Positions 41,946 through 50,055 of a stretch of DNA of 64,000 bases are shown here, one piece after another. Location of the stretch: NCBI RefSeq assembly GCF_042656585.1, contig NZ_JBHSPG010000009.1; one strand, 5' to 3'. This stretch comes from Thalassorhabdus alkalitolerans (GTDB lineage Bacteria; Bacillota; Bacilli; Bacillales; Marinococcaceae). Under the pieces are notes generated by a model. The model saw only the letters and a program-made list of their open reading frames with translations. It was not told the origin of the DNA and did no database searches. How positions within the stretch are numbered: position 1 is the stretch's first letter; each line of letters opens with the position of its first letter. Both the position numbers and the translations under genes were made by a program.

Positions 41946-42836
41946 ATGCTTTTAGGATCACACGTGTCAATGAACGGGAAAAAGATGCTTTTAGGATCAA
42001 GTGAGGAAGCTGCATCCTATGGTGGAACGGCTATGATGATTTATACAGGAGCTCCTCAGAATACAAGAAGAAAACCAATAGAAGAACTTAATATTGAGGC
42101 TGGAGTAGCGCATATGGCTGAACACGGGGTAAACGAGGTAGTGGTGCATGCCCCATATATAATCAACATTGGGAATACATCAAAGCCTGAAACCTTTGAA
42201 CTTGGCGTCAACTTTCTTCGTTCGGAAATAGAAAGGACGGAAGCGCTTGGGGCTACCCAGATTGTTCTTCATCCGGGTGCACATGTGGGAGCAGGAGCAG
42301 ACAAAGGAATAAAGAAAATTATAGAGGGACTAAATGAAGTGATTGATCCCCAGAGTAAGGTACAAATTGCTTTGGAAACCATGGCAGGAAAAGGATCTGA
42401 ATGCGGCCGATCTTTTGAGGAGCTGGCTCAGATTATTGACGGAGTTACTCATAATGAGAGATTGTCCATATGCTTTGATACATGCCACACTCATGATGCA
42501 GGTTATGACATTGTAAATGATTTCGATGGAGTCTTAGATGAGTTTGACCGATTGATCGGTATTGACCGGTTAAAAGTTCTTCACATCAACGACAGCAAAA
42601 ATGAGTGCGGGGCAGCAAAGGACCGTCATGAAAACATAGGGTGCGGTTATATAGGATTTGAGGCGTTGAATTATATTGTTCATCACCCCTCCTTTACAGA
42701 GGTTCCTAAGATCCTTGAAACTCCTTATGTTGGAACAGATAAGAAAAATAAAAAACCACCTTACAAATTTGAAATCAATATGCTGAAGGAAAAAGCATTT
42801 AACGAAAATTTAAAAGACGAAGTATTTAACCAGTAA
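41946..42836 (+). CDS. nfo: Endonuclease IV (AP endonuclease)
   Basis: Class II AP endonuclease of 296 residues that cleaves 5' of abasic sites in base-excision repair. TIM barrel with a trinuclear zinc site: ligands in VVVHAPYIINIG, IVLHPGAH, ALETMAGKGSE, SICFDTCHTHDAGYD and LHINDSKNECGAAKDRHENI. In B. subtilis a sporulation nfo protects spores from DNA damage. Follows cshB closely. Terminators follow at 42868 and 42892. Confidence 0.97.
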   Translation: MLLGSHVSMNGKKMLLGSSEEAASYGGTAMMIYTGAPQNTRRKPIEELNIEAGVAHMAEHGVNEVVVHAPYIINIGNTSKPETFELGVNFLRSEIERTEALGATQIVLHPGAHVGAGADKGIKKIIEGLNEVIDPQSKVQIALETMAGKGSECGRSFEELAQIIDGVTHNERLSICFDTCHTHDAGYDIVNDFDGVLDEFDRLIGIDRLKVLHINDSKNECGAAKDRHENIGCGYIGFEALNYIVHHPSFTEVPKILETPYVGTDKKNKKPPYKFEINMLKEKAFNENLKDEVFNQ

Positions 42837-42867
42837 AGCGTATAACATCATCTTAAAGAAAAAAAGA

Positions 42868-42923
42868 CCGGGACAAAACCCGGCAAAAGGGAAGAGCCCT
42901 CACCACGGTGAGAGCTCTTTTTT
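42868..42923 (+). terminator. Double hairpin terminator after nfo
   Basis: First hairpin CCGGG/CCCGG without U-tract; second, AAGAGC-C-CTCAC/GTGAG-A-GCTCTT with one mismatch, followed by T6. Confidence 0.75.
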
Positions 42924-43020
42924 GTATTCTATTGGTTGATTGTTCAAAGGTCCACTCGCATACACCTAAAGGCACAAGTGCGACATCCGTTCAAGCTTTC
43001 TTCGGAAAAAGACTCCACAA

Positions 43021-43278
43021 TTATTGGATATACTGAGCAAAAAGGGCTTCAAGCAGTTCTCCAGTTGCCGGTGAAACGTTGCTCTTTGCTTTATGAAGCA
43101 CAGCATGAAGTGATTGCTTATCATTAAAATCCCATGGCTCTGTTTTTACAAGCGTCAGGAGCTTAACCGCTTCCTCTCTGCTTACTGTTACCCCATATTG
43201 CTGGCCGTAAGCCATAACATCCTGAGGTGTCATCTGAGCAATATGTTGTTTAACCACCTGCTGAAAAAAAGGATTCAT
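43021..43278 (-). CDS. yqfT: YqfT, DUF2624 family protein
   Basis: Helical protein of 85 residues, DUF2624, beginning MNPFFQQVVKQHIAQMTPQD. No catalytic motif; function unknown. Good ribosome binding site AGGAGG. Position after nfo and opposite strand follow B. subtilis. Its composition (Gln-rich helices) suggests a small structural or interacting protein. Found widely in Bacillaceae. Confidence 0.85.
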   Translation of the reverse strand: MNPFFQQVVKQHIAQMTPQDVMAYGQQYGVTVSREEAVKLLTLVKTEPWDFNDKQSLHAVLHKAKSNVSPATGELLEALFAQYIQ

Positions 43279-43381
43279 TAAGAGCCTCCTATAGTTTCAA
43301 TTCATAATAATATATGATATGCATGTTATCTTGAAGTGTCGCTCTTTTTAGTGCGGAGTTTATAAATTTTACCAAAAAGAG

Positions 43382-43410
43382 TAGGCAAGCACTCTGTCAT
43401 TTAGTATAAT
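43382..43410 (+). promoter_or_regulatory. Promoter candidate for the histidine kinase gene
   Basis: TAGGCA (43382-43387), 17-nt spacer, TATAAT (43405-43410). Confidence 0.5.
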
Positions 43411-43486
43411 CAAAAATAAGAGTAATAAAATGGAAAGAAATTGGCAGTGAAATATGATTGATTGGTTTCATTGAGGAGGGGGTAAT

Positions 43487-44863
43487 ATGTACCAATCATT
43501 ATATACAGCGGAAATTGAGGGGTTTGAAGACGAATTCAAGGAAGTCTCTTCGGAGTGGCGTTTTGTATTAGCAAATGACGGTGAAGTGATATCGTTAAAT
43601 GACGAGGCGGCAAGGTGGTTTCAACGGGGGAAAAGCTTTTTTCTTCATTTAGACGAAGAAGAATGTAAGAAAGCAATTATTTTGTTGAAGTCAATTTTTC
43701 TTCAGGGAAAGATCTTTGAATTTAATTTAACACATCAATTCGACTCTCACATATTTACAGTTTCCTACAACGGAAAGTATAAAAACGGAAAGTTTTTTCT
43801 CTTAGGATCCCTGCGTCATAATCCAAAGCCAGATACCCTCTATGGCATGTGGGATCAGGAAGTCCTTCCTCATTTCATCCATCCTTATGTTATTCTCGAT
43901 CATGATTTAATGATTTCTAAACATAACAATGAATTTGCAAGCTTTTTAGGCATAGATAGTGTAGAAAAAAGGCTGTCAGCATACAAAGAAGATGAGAATC
44001 ATCGTGCTTTTTATATCACTTCCTTTGCAGAAGAAGTTTTTCTGGAAAAAAAGCCTCTTGTAAAAGACTACAATAATGAATCTAAAGGGGATTATTTCAG
44101 GCTGAAAGGTATCTATCTGCCAGAAAGGTATAGTGTACTTATTTTCATCTATGATCAGTCCTTTGAAAAGCGCTATAATCATTTGCTGCTTTTTCAAAAT
44201 CAAATGGAATCTGTATCACATTTATCTGCTGGTGTAGCTCACGAGCTTCGCAATCCATTGTCAGTGATTAAAGGTTTTCTTCAGCTTTCTTCTTTAACCA
44301 ACAGCTATGATAAATACTCGTCCACCATTTTATCTGAAGTAGACCGTATGAATGGCATCATTGAAAACTTTCTTTCCATGGCGCGCAGGAACATAAAAAA
44401 AGAGGTACAAAATCCTGCTAAACTCCTCCATAGTATAGCTGATATTATACACTCTGAGTGTTTAATGAAGGGAATAAACTTTACCTTTGATATTTATCAG
44501 GGAACAGAAGAAATTAAAGTGAATGATTCCTCTTTAAAGCAGGTAGCTTTAAACGCATTACGCAACGCTATGGAAGCATTTACTCAAAAGAATAAGAATA
44601 ATTGCTTCTCTTTAAAAAGTTTTGTTGAAAAGGGAGAATACTGGATAGTTATTAAAGATAACGGGGATGGCATTCCGAAGGACATCCTTAAAAAATTAGA
44701 GGCAGGGAAACCTTTCTTCACTACGAAAGATCAAGGGACAGGTATAGGTATTCCTCTTTGCAAAACAATCATGCAAGATCATAATGGAACATTTACCATC
44801 AAAAGTGATCCTGATTCTGGGACAAGTATTGTTCTAACATTTCCCTTAGTGAAAAATTACTGA
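43487..44863 (+). CDS. Orphan cytoplasmic PAS-domain sensor histidine kinase
   Basis: Histidine kinase of 458 residues without membrane segments. Two PAS-like regions occupy about residues 10-110 and 120-235. The H-box is AGVAHELRNPLSVIKGFLQL with phosphoacceptor His252. The HATPase_c domain shows the N box ALRNAMEAF, KDNGDGIP and GTGIGIPLCKTIM. The HELRNPL..IKGFLQL pattern resembles sporulation kinases KinA-KinE that feed Spo0F; no response regulator is nearby, consistent with phosphorelay or another distant partner. No counterpart at this place in B. subtilis 168 as I recall. Strong ribosome binding site GAGGAGGGGG. Confidence 0.88.
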   Translation: MYQSLYTAEIEGFEDEFKEVSSEWRFVLANDGEVISLNDEAARWFQRGKSFFLHLDEEECKKAIILLKSIFLQGKIFEFNLTHQFDSHIFTVSYNGKYKNGKFFLLGSLRHNPKPDTLYGMWDQEVLPHFIHPYVILDHDLMISKHNNEFASFLGIDSVEKRLSAYKEDENHRAFYITSFAEEVFLEKKPLVKDYNNESKGDYFRLKGIYLPERYSVLIFIYDQSFEKRYNHLLLFQNQMESVSHLSAGVAHELRNPLSVIKGFLQLSSLTNSYDKYSSTILSEVDRMNGIIENFLSMARRNIKKEVQNPAKLLHSIADIIHSECLMKGINFTFDIYQGTEEIKVNDSSLKQVALNALRNAMEAFTQKNKNNCFSLKSFVEKGEYWIVIKDNGDGIPKDILKKLEAGKPFFTTKDQGTGIGIPLCKTIMQDHNGTFTIKSDPDSGTSIVLTFPLVKNY

Positions 44864-44889
44864 GCTGTATTAAATATGTGACCAACAGG

Positions 44890-44935
44890 AAGGGCAAATG
44901 ATGTTTGCAAAAACAATCATTTGCCCTTATAATTT
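44890..44935 (+). terminator. Terminator after the kinase gene
   Basis: A 13-bp perfect stem AAGGGCAAATGAT/ATCATTTGCCCTT with a 13-nt loop, followed by ATAATTTAT. The short U-tract makes it moderate. Confidence 0.65.
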
Positions 44936-44947
44936 ATGTAAATGGAT

Positions 44948-44973
44948 AAAAAGTTTCCTGAAGGAAACTTTTT
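44948..44973 (+). promoter_or_regulatory. MntR-like palindrome upstream of the Mn-type ABC operon
   Basis: Perfect inverted repeat AAAAAGTTTCC-TGAA-GGAAACTTTTT. The core resembles the B. subtilis MntR boxes as I remember them (TTTGCCTTAAGGAAAC at mntH). It lies 11 nt before the candidate -35. It could alternatively be a second hairpin terminator for the kinase gene, but no U-tract follows. Confidence 0.5.
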
Positions 44974-44983
44974 ATAGTTGAAT

Positions 44984-45012
44984 AACACATTTTTGTAATG
45001 CTCGCATATAAT
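44984..45012 (+). promoter_or_regulatory. Promoter candidate for the Mn-type ABC operon
   Basis: AACACA (44984-44989), 17-nt spacer, consensus TATAAT (45007-45012), about 100 nt before the ATPase gene. Confidence 0.5.
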
Positions 45013-45113
45013 AAAATACAAATAGAGGTATTCTTTTTTTTATCAGGAAAAGTTGGTCTTGCGCAAAAAAAGTTTACTCGGTAAAGTTATGACTTGATTG
45101 GGGGAGTGAACTC

Positions 45114-45866
45114 ATGAGTGAAACAGTAAAAGTAGAAAACATCTCAGTATACTATGATCATCACCCTGCCATACAAAACATTTCCTTTTCATCTAAAAAA
45201 GGCATATTGACTGGCGTTATTGGTCCAAACGGAGCGGGGAAGTCCACATTGATGAAAGCATTGCTGGGATTGGAAAAAACAACCGGCGGAAAGATAGAAG
45301 TGTTAGGAGAGAAAGTAGAAAAAGTCAGAAAAAAACTGGCTTATGTTCCCCAGAGAAGTGACATTGACTGGGACTTTCCTGTTCTGGTTGAAGATGTAGT
45401 ATTAATGGGGCGATATGCCCATCTTCCGTGGTATAAAAAAATAGGAAAGAATGAAAAGAAAAAAGCGCGTGAGGCTCTTGAAAAAGTAGGGATGGAAAGT
45501 TACAGTAAACGCCAGATTGGCGAGCTTTCAGGTGGGCAACAGCAACGTGTGTTCATAGCGAGGGCATTAGTTCAGGATGCTGAAATTTTCTTCCTTGACG
45601 AGCCTTTTGTTGGAATTGATGTAAAATCTGAAGAAATTATTATTAATCTGTTGCGGAATTTAAAGGGGAATGGAAAAACAATTTTTGTTATTCATCATGA
45701 TTTAAGTAAGGTAGAAAGTTATTTTGATAACCTGTTGTTGATCAATCAAAAACTTATTGCATATGGCCCTTCTCAGGAAGTGTACGATCCGGAAAGGCTC
45801 AGTGAAGCCTATAAAGGAAGCCTCCACTTATTCTCAGATGATAAAGTCATGGTGGTGGGGAATTGA
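45114..45866 (+). CDS. mntB: Metal ABC transporter ATPase, manganese type (MntB-like)
   Basis: ABC ATPase of 250 residues. Walker A GPNGAGKS at 37-44, the Q-loop region YVPQRSDIDWDFPVLVEDVV, ABC signature LSGGQQQR, Walker B IFFLDEPFVGID and the H-loop IHHDLS. The RSDIDWDFP block is, in my experience of the family, typical of Mn/Fe uptake ATPases (MntB/SitB), unlike the zinc paralogue at 51905. It shares one base with the permease gene downstream. No solute-binding protein gene is adjacent. Ion specificity is inferred from family resemblance and the MntR-like site. Confidence 0.85.
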   Translation: MSETVKVENISVYYDHHPAIQNISFSSKKGILTGVIGPNGAGKSTLMKALLGLEKTTGGKIEVLGEKVEKVRKKLAYVPQRSDIDWDFPVLVEDVVLMGRYAHLPWYKKIGKNEKKKAREALEKVGMESYSKRQIGELSGGQQQRVFIARALVQDAEIFFLDEPFVGIDVKSEEIIINLLRNLKGNGKTIFVIHHDLSKVESYFDNLLLINQKLIAYGPSQEVYDPERLSEAYKGSLHLFSDDKVMVVGN

Positions 45867-46726
45867 TGAACCAGGTTGCAAATTTCATTGATCAGCTCCT
45901 TCGTTATCCATATTTGCAGCAGGCTTTTATTGCTGCAGTGCTTGTAGGGATTATTTGCGGCATTATTGGCTGCTATATTATTTTGCGTGGAATGGCCTTG
46001 ATGGGGGATGCCATCTCTCACGCTGTTCTACCTGGTGTGGTTATTGCTTATATGATAGGTGTAAGCTATTTTATTGGGGCTGTCATAACGGGAGTATTAA
46101 CAGCCCTGGCTATAGGTTACGTATCTCAAAACAGTCGAATTAAAGATGATTCGGCAATAGGAATTATGTTTACCGCAGCCTTTGCTCTCGGGATCATTTT
46201 AATTACCGGCCTAAGAGGTACAGGAGTGGATCTTTGGCATATTCTGTTTGGAAATGTGCTGGCCGTGTCAACAACTGACCTTTGGTTGATTTTTTCGATT
46301 GGAATTCTCATTTTCATTTTGATTTTTGTTTTTTACAGACCTTTATTGTTAAGTACATTTGACCCTACCATGGCAAAAGCTACAGGACTAAATGTTAAGT
46401 ATATTCACTATGGATTAATGCTTATGCTTTCTTTTGTCACAGTCGCATCCCTGCAGACGGTTGGGATTGTCCTTGTTGTCGCCATGCTGATTACTCCAGG
46501 AGCTACCGCCTACCTTCTTACAGACCGTTTTCAAATTATGCTGATCCTCTCCCCGATTTGCGGTGCTTTAGCAGGAGTAGTCGGATTGTTTGTTTCTGTG
46601 GTATATGATGTAGCTTCAGGGGCTTCTATAGTGTTAGCTGCTACTGCCTTTTTCATGTTAGCCTTTCTCTTTTCTCCAAAGCAGGGCATAGTTATTAAGT
46701 TTTTCAGGGCTAGGCAGCACGCTTAA
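45866..46726 (+). CDS. mntC: Metal ABC transporter permease, manganese type (MntC-like)
   Basis: ABC-3 family permease of 286 residues with about eight or nine hydrophobic segments. Conserved blocks: RGMALMGDAISHAVLPGVVIAY, HILFGNVLAVS, and LQTVGIVLVVAMLITPGATAYLLT. The DAISHAVLPGV motif is characteristic of Mn/Fe/Zn permeases. Start ATG 45866 overlaps the ATPase stop (TGATG), with GGGG 5 nt upstream. No second permease or binding protein follows; a bidirectional terminator begins at 46841. Confidence 0.85.
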   Translation: MNQVANFIDQLLRYPYLQQAFIAAVLVGIICGIIGCYIILRGMALMGDAISHAVLPGVVIAYMIGVSYFIGAVITGVLTALAIGYVSQNSRIKDDSAIGIMFTAAFALGIILITGLRGTGVDLWHILFGNVLAVSTTDLWLIFSIGILIFILIFVFYRPLLLSTFDPTMAKATGLNVKYIHYGLMLMLSFVTVASLQTVGIVLVVAMLITPGATAYLLTDRFQIMLILSPICGALAGVVGLFVSVVYDVASGASIVLAATAFFMLAFLFSPKQGIVIKFFRARQHA

Positions 46727-46840
46727 GTAAGTTATACATTTTTTGATTTTTATATGGCATAAAATTTACGAAAAAGCAGTTTCTTTCAAATGCTGTTGTC
46801 TTTCACCTCATTTCATTTTCGTAATTTTCTGCAGCGAAAA

Positions 46841-46883
46841 AAAGGCCGCAAATCCTCTGGCAAGAGGTCTGCGGCCTTCTTTA
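46841..46883. terminator. Bidirectional terminator downstream of the Mn-type permease
   Basis: Two-tier hairpin: AAGGCCGCA/TGCGGCCTT outside, CCTCT/AGAGG inside with a GGCA loop. On the plus strand CTTTAT follows. On the minus strand it runs into T7, a stronger terminator, implying a minus-strand transcript from the right. Confidence 0.8.
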
Positions 46884-46900
46884 TGTTTTAAAGGGAGTCA

Positions 46901-47081
46901 TCAGCTCTTGTTTCCTTGTTCATTCATATTTCGAACCAGGGGAGGAGAGGTTACAAAGGTTTCCTTTAAAGACAGAATTTCTTGCATGAAGGAAGACACT
47001 ATCTCATTGAAAAGGCTTCTCTGCATCAATGATTGGTTGTTTACTCACGCTAAAAGAAGGGAAAAAGCTTACTTGTACCAT
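46901..47081 (-). pseudogene. Possible frameshifted small gene facing the terminator
   Basis: On the minus strand one frame runs from ATG 47081 for 25 codons, ending with ...DAEKPF. A second frame, offset by one base, starts near 47026 and continues with NEIVSSFMQEILSLKETF, ending at TGA 46901, just before the T7 side of a strong terminator. Joined by a -1/+1 shift near 47005-47012 they would give one continuous, protein-like sequence of about 60 residues. No good ribosome binding site is seen and I recognise no family. The rest of the 46727-47173 gap holds only the terminator and the promoter of the next gene. Confidence 0.3.
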
Positions 47082-47103
47082 GCTTACTGTTAAGTTTTGG
47101 TGG

Positions 47104-47132
47104 TTGATTTCAAAGATCTATTCAATTAGGAT
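47104..47132 (+). promoter_or_regulatory. Promoter candidate for the transglycosylase gene
   Basis: TTGATT (47104-47109), 17-nt spacer, TAGGAT (47127-47132). Confidence 0.4.
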
Positions 47133-47173
47133 ATAGGAATTGACTACGACTTAAGTAATGATGGAGGTAATAT

Positions 47174-47857
47174 ATGAGCAGCTTACATTTCCTTGTTATG
47201 CTTTTATTCTTTTCAGCCATAGACGAACAGCAAGTAGAACAGAGAATGGAACTGTTGGAAGAGAAAAGTAAAGCCTTGCAAGAGGCTGAAAATATCGTAG
47301 AAAAAGAGCTTTTCTTTTTGGAAGATTCTGACGAAGTCGTGTTTGATCTTAATTACCAAACGTGGCTGGAAGCTAGAGAAACGGCTAAACACCTTTATGA
47401 CGATTCTAATGAAAACTTTAAGATGGAGTGGGGGGTTTTTCTGGCTCATCAAGCTAAGAAAAGAGAAATCGACCCGTTTTTGATATTTGAACTCCTCAGG
47501 GTAGAAACTGGAGACACATTTGATCCTTCCCTTGTGGGACCTGAAACAAGGTATGGAAAAGCATATGGTATGGGGCAGTTTATGAAAAATACTGGTCCCT
47601 GGATTGCTGAAAAAGCTGACTTGCCCTATGAGGATGATCTGCTTTTTAACCCATTTTACTCTATTCAGTTATCAGTCCTTTATTTAGACTATTTATATGA
47701 TAAATATGATGACTGGGATCATGCCTTAACAGCTTATCACCGGGGAATGGGCGGCCTGCAGGCGTATATTAAAGATAATGGTGATGCTAAGAGCTGGTAT
47801 GCTGTTGAAATTCAGGAAAACGCCGAGAATCAAGAATCTGCTGTTGCCTACCAATAA
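47174..47857 (+). CDS. Lytic transglycosylase (SLT domain)
   Basis: Cell-wall hydrolase of 227 residues. A short hydrophobic start (residues 3-15) may be a signal or anchor, followed by a charged coiled coil (18-50) and a C-terminal goose-lysozyme-like SLT domain. The probable catalytic Glu111 lies in LLRVETGD; AYGMGQFMKNTGPWIAE and ALTAYHRGMGGL correspond to the family's GLMQ and AYNAG blocks. It would cleave peptidoglycan between MurNAc and GlcNAc. Good ribosome binding site GGAGG. Not in this place in B. subtilis as I recall. Convergent with ppk1. Confidence 0.82.
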   Translation: MSSLHFLVMLLFFSAIDEQQVEQRMELLEEKSKALQEAENIVEKELFFLEDSDEVVFDLNYQTWLEARETAKHLYDDSNENFKMEWGVFLAHQAKKREIDPFLIFELLRVETGDTFDPSLVGPETRYGKAYGMGQFMKNTGPWIAEKADLPYEDDLLFNPFYSIQLSVLYLDYLYDKYDDWDHALTAYHRGMGGLQAYIKDNGDAKSWYAVEIQENAENQESAVAYQ

Positions 47858-47898
47858 CATACCCCGTTCCCATAAATTTGGGACGGGGTACGTTATTC
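47853..47898. terminator. Hairpin spanning the stop codons of two convergent genes
   Basis: AATAACATACCCCGTTCCC pairs with GGGACGGGGTACGTTATT through about 18 positions with wobble pairs and one extra base. The arms contain the stop codons of the transglycosylase gene and of ppk1. U-tracts are absent or short. Confidence 0.65.
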
Positions 47899-50004
47899 CT
47901 CATCTTCCTCTATAAAACGAGAAGCCCATTCAAAAAATAACAACTGGCTTTGAACGGTTGGTTCCCTGCTTTCTTTTTCTACATAATGATATTCACCATT
48001 AGAATTCTGCTCCCTGGCTTTCACATTATCTTGTAACGTAACTGAAAGAATTTCTTTTAAGCGGAAAATGAGAACTGGGGATAAAATAGGAAAAAGAATT
48101 TCAATTCTTCTCTCCATGTTCCGTGTCATCCAGTCAGCAGAGGAGAGAAATATCTTTTCCTCGCCACCTTGATGAAAATAAAAAATCCTGCTATGTTCCA
48201 GAAAACGGTCAACAATACTTCTCACACGAATGTTTTCGCTGACTCCTTTAATTTGAGGCCGTAAGGAACAAATCCCTCTGACAATTAGGTCTATGGAAAC
48301 GCCTGCTTGGGAGGCTTCATAGAGCTTGATAATGATAGGTTTATCGGTCAGTGAATTCATTTTGGCAATGATTCGGCCATTTCCATGTTCCTTGTGATAC
48401 TCGATTTCTTTTTCAATTAAAGATAAAAACGTTTCTCTAATTTCAAAAGGTGCGGTTGATAACCTGTGCCACTCTGGCTTTTCAGAATAACCGCTTAAGT
48501 GATTAAAAAAGTTTGTGGCATCAATTCCAAACTTTTCATCTGAAGTTAAAATCCCCATGTCTGTGTAAAGCTTTGCCGTGGCATCATTGTAGTTTCCTGT
48601 ACCGAGATGGACATAGCGCCTGATTTTGTTTTTTTCTTTCCTGACGATTAATGTGATCTTACTGTGTGTCTTTAACCCGGTAATACCATATAAAACATGA
48701 ACCCCGGCCTTTTCAAGTCGTTTTGCCCATTGAATGTTATTTTCTTCATCAAATCGAGCTTTCAGCTCTACTAGTACGGTTACCTGCTTGCCATTTTCAG
48801 CAGCCCGTTCAAGGGCTGCAATAATTTGAGAATCACCGCTGACTCGGTATAATGTTTGTTTAATAGCAAGAACTGCAGGATCGTCGGCTGCCTTTGAAAT
48901 AAAATCAATTATTGGCTGAAAAGATTCATAGGGATGGTGGAGAAAGATATCCTTTTTTGATACAGCATCAAAAATATCGTCTTCTCCCAATAAATCTTCA
49001 GGCGGCTGAGGTATAAAAGCCTGGTTAACCAAGTGTTCGAAGTCAGGTGCCAGCTCTTTTGTAAATTTAAATAAAAAGCTTAAGTCAAGAGGCCCTTTAA
49101 CCATGTAAACGTCCCGGTCATGGATTTCCAGGGCTGAAGTTAAAAAAGATAGAACCTCATCTTTTATGACCCCTTCTTGTACTTCAAGACGCACTGCCGC
49201 TCCCCATTTTCGCTTTTTCAATTCTTTTTCTATTTCACGGAGGAGGTCTCTGGCCCCTTCTTCTAAAATTGTCAAGTCTGCGTTACGTGTGATCCTGAAA
49301 GGACAGACCGTTTTTATTTGATAACCTGAAAATAATTTGTCTATAAAGTGTGTAATAACCTTTTCCAGTAATATAAACTGCCTGTTTCTGTTACGCGAAG
49401 GGAGTTGGATAAACCTGGAAAGGACAGAGGGAACCTGCACAATAGCGAGGGATTCCTTTTGGTTTTTCCCCTTAGGCTCTAATAACACCGCCAGATTAAT
49501 ACTTTTATTAAGAAGCATTGGAAATGGGCGGTAAGCATCTACGGCCATTGGTGTGAGAACAGGGAAAATATAATTATCAAAATGATTTTCTAAAAACTGA
49601 ATCTGAGTTTCAGTTAATTCTTCAGTGGATAAGAACTCTATGCCTTCATGAAATAGAAGGGGAAGCATGGTTTCATTGTAGAGATTGTCCTGAAGTTTAA
49701 CTAACGAATGGTTTTTATCAGCGATACGTTTCAGCTGTTCTTTAGGGGTATAGGCAGCTTTATTTTCAGGTTTGTTAAATCCTGCCTTTACCTGATCCTT
49801 TAAACCAGCCACACGAACCATAAAAAACTCATCAAGATTAGAGCTGAATATAGCTAAAAATTTTAAGCGTTCCAGCAAAGGGTTTCTTTCGTCGATTGCC
49901 TCTTCGAGAACTCGTTCGTTAAAGGCAAGCCAGCTTAATTCACGGTTATTATAATAGGAAGGGTCATTTAAGTCAGTGTGCCTCTCTATATTATTTTCTC
50001 GCAT
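47893..50004 (-). CDS. ppk1: Polyphosphate kinase 1
   Basis: Polyphosphate kinase of 703 residues, full family length, which reversibly transfers the ATP gamma-phosphate to polyphosphate. N-terminal helical domain with NRELSWLAFNERVLEEA, head domain, and two phospholipase-D-like C domains. The autophosphorylated His lies in YVHLGTGNYND; the second conserved His block is FLEHSRIFYFH. Ribosome binding site AAAGGTGGAG. It follows ppx on the minus strand by 51 nt, presumably one operon. As I recall B. subtilis 168 lacks ppk1, so this is an accessory trait here. Confidence 0.95.
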   Translation of the reverse strand: MRENNIERHTDLNDPSYYNNRELSWLAFNERVLEEAIDERNPLLERLKFLAIFSSNLDEFFMVRVAGLKDQVKAGFNKPENKAAYTPKEQLKRIADKNHSLVKLQDNLYNETMLPLLFHEGIEFLSTEELTETQIQFLENHFDNYIFPVLTPMAVDAYRPFPMLLNKSINLAVLLEPKGKNQKESLAIVQVPSVLSRFIQLPSRNRNRQFILLEKVITHFIDKLFSGYQIKTVCPFRITRNADLTILEEGARDLLREIEKELKKRKWGAAVRLEVQEGVIKDEVLSFLTSALEIHDRDVYMVKGPLDLSFLFKFTKELAPDFEHLVNQAFIPQPPEDLLGEDDIFDAVSKKDIFLHHPYESFQPIIDFISKAADDPAVLAIKQTLYRVSGDSQIIAALERAAENGKQVTVLVELKARFDEENNIQWAKRLEKAGVHVLYGITGLKTHSKITLIVRKEKNKIRRYVHLGTGNYNDATAKLYTDMGILTSDEKFGIDATNFFNHLSGYSEKPEWHRLSTAPFEIRETFLSLIEKEIEYHKEHGNGRIIAKMNSLTDKPIIIKLYEASQAGVSIDLIVRGICSLRPQIKGVSENIRVRSIVDRFLEHSRIFYFHQGGEEKIFLSSADWMTRNMERRIEILFPILSPVLIFRLKEILSVTLQDNVKAREQNSNGEYHYVEKESREPTVQSQLLFFEWASRFIEEDEE

Positions 50005-50055
50005 GCAGACTCCACCTTTCTAGGGCAGCGAAACAATTGACTATAGTGTCCTCTT

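Noticed and set aside
42937..43020. Possible small gene between nfo and yqfT
   Set aside because: The only open frame runs through the yqfT coding strand in reverse and has no start signals.
46743..47093. Plus-strand open frame of 116 codons after the Mn-type permease gene
   Set aside because: It runs through a strong terminator hairpin, has no ribosome binding site and a Cys/Phe-rich composition unlike real proteins here.
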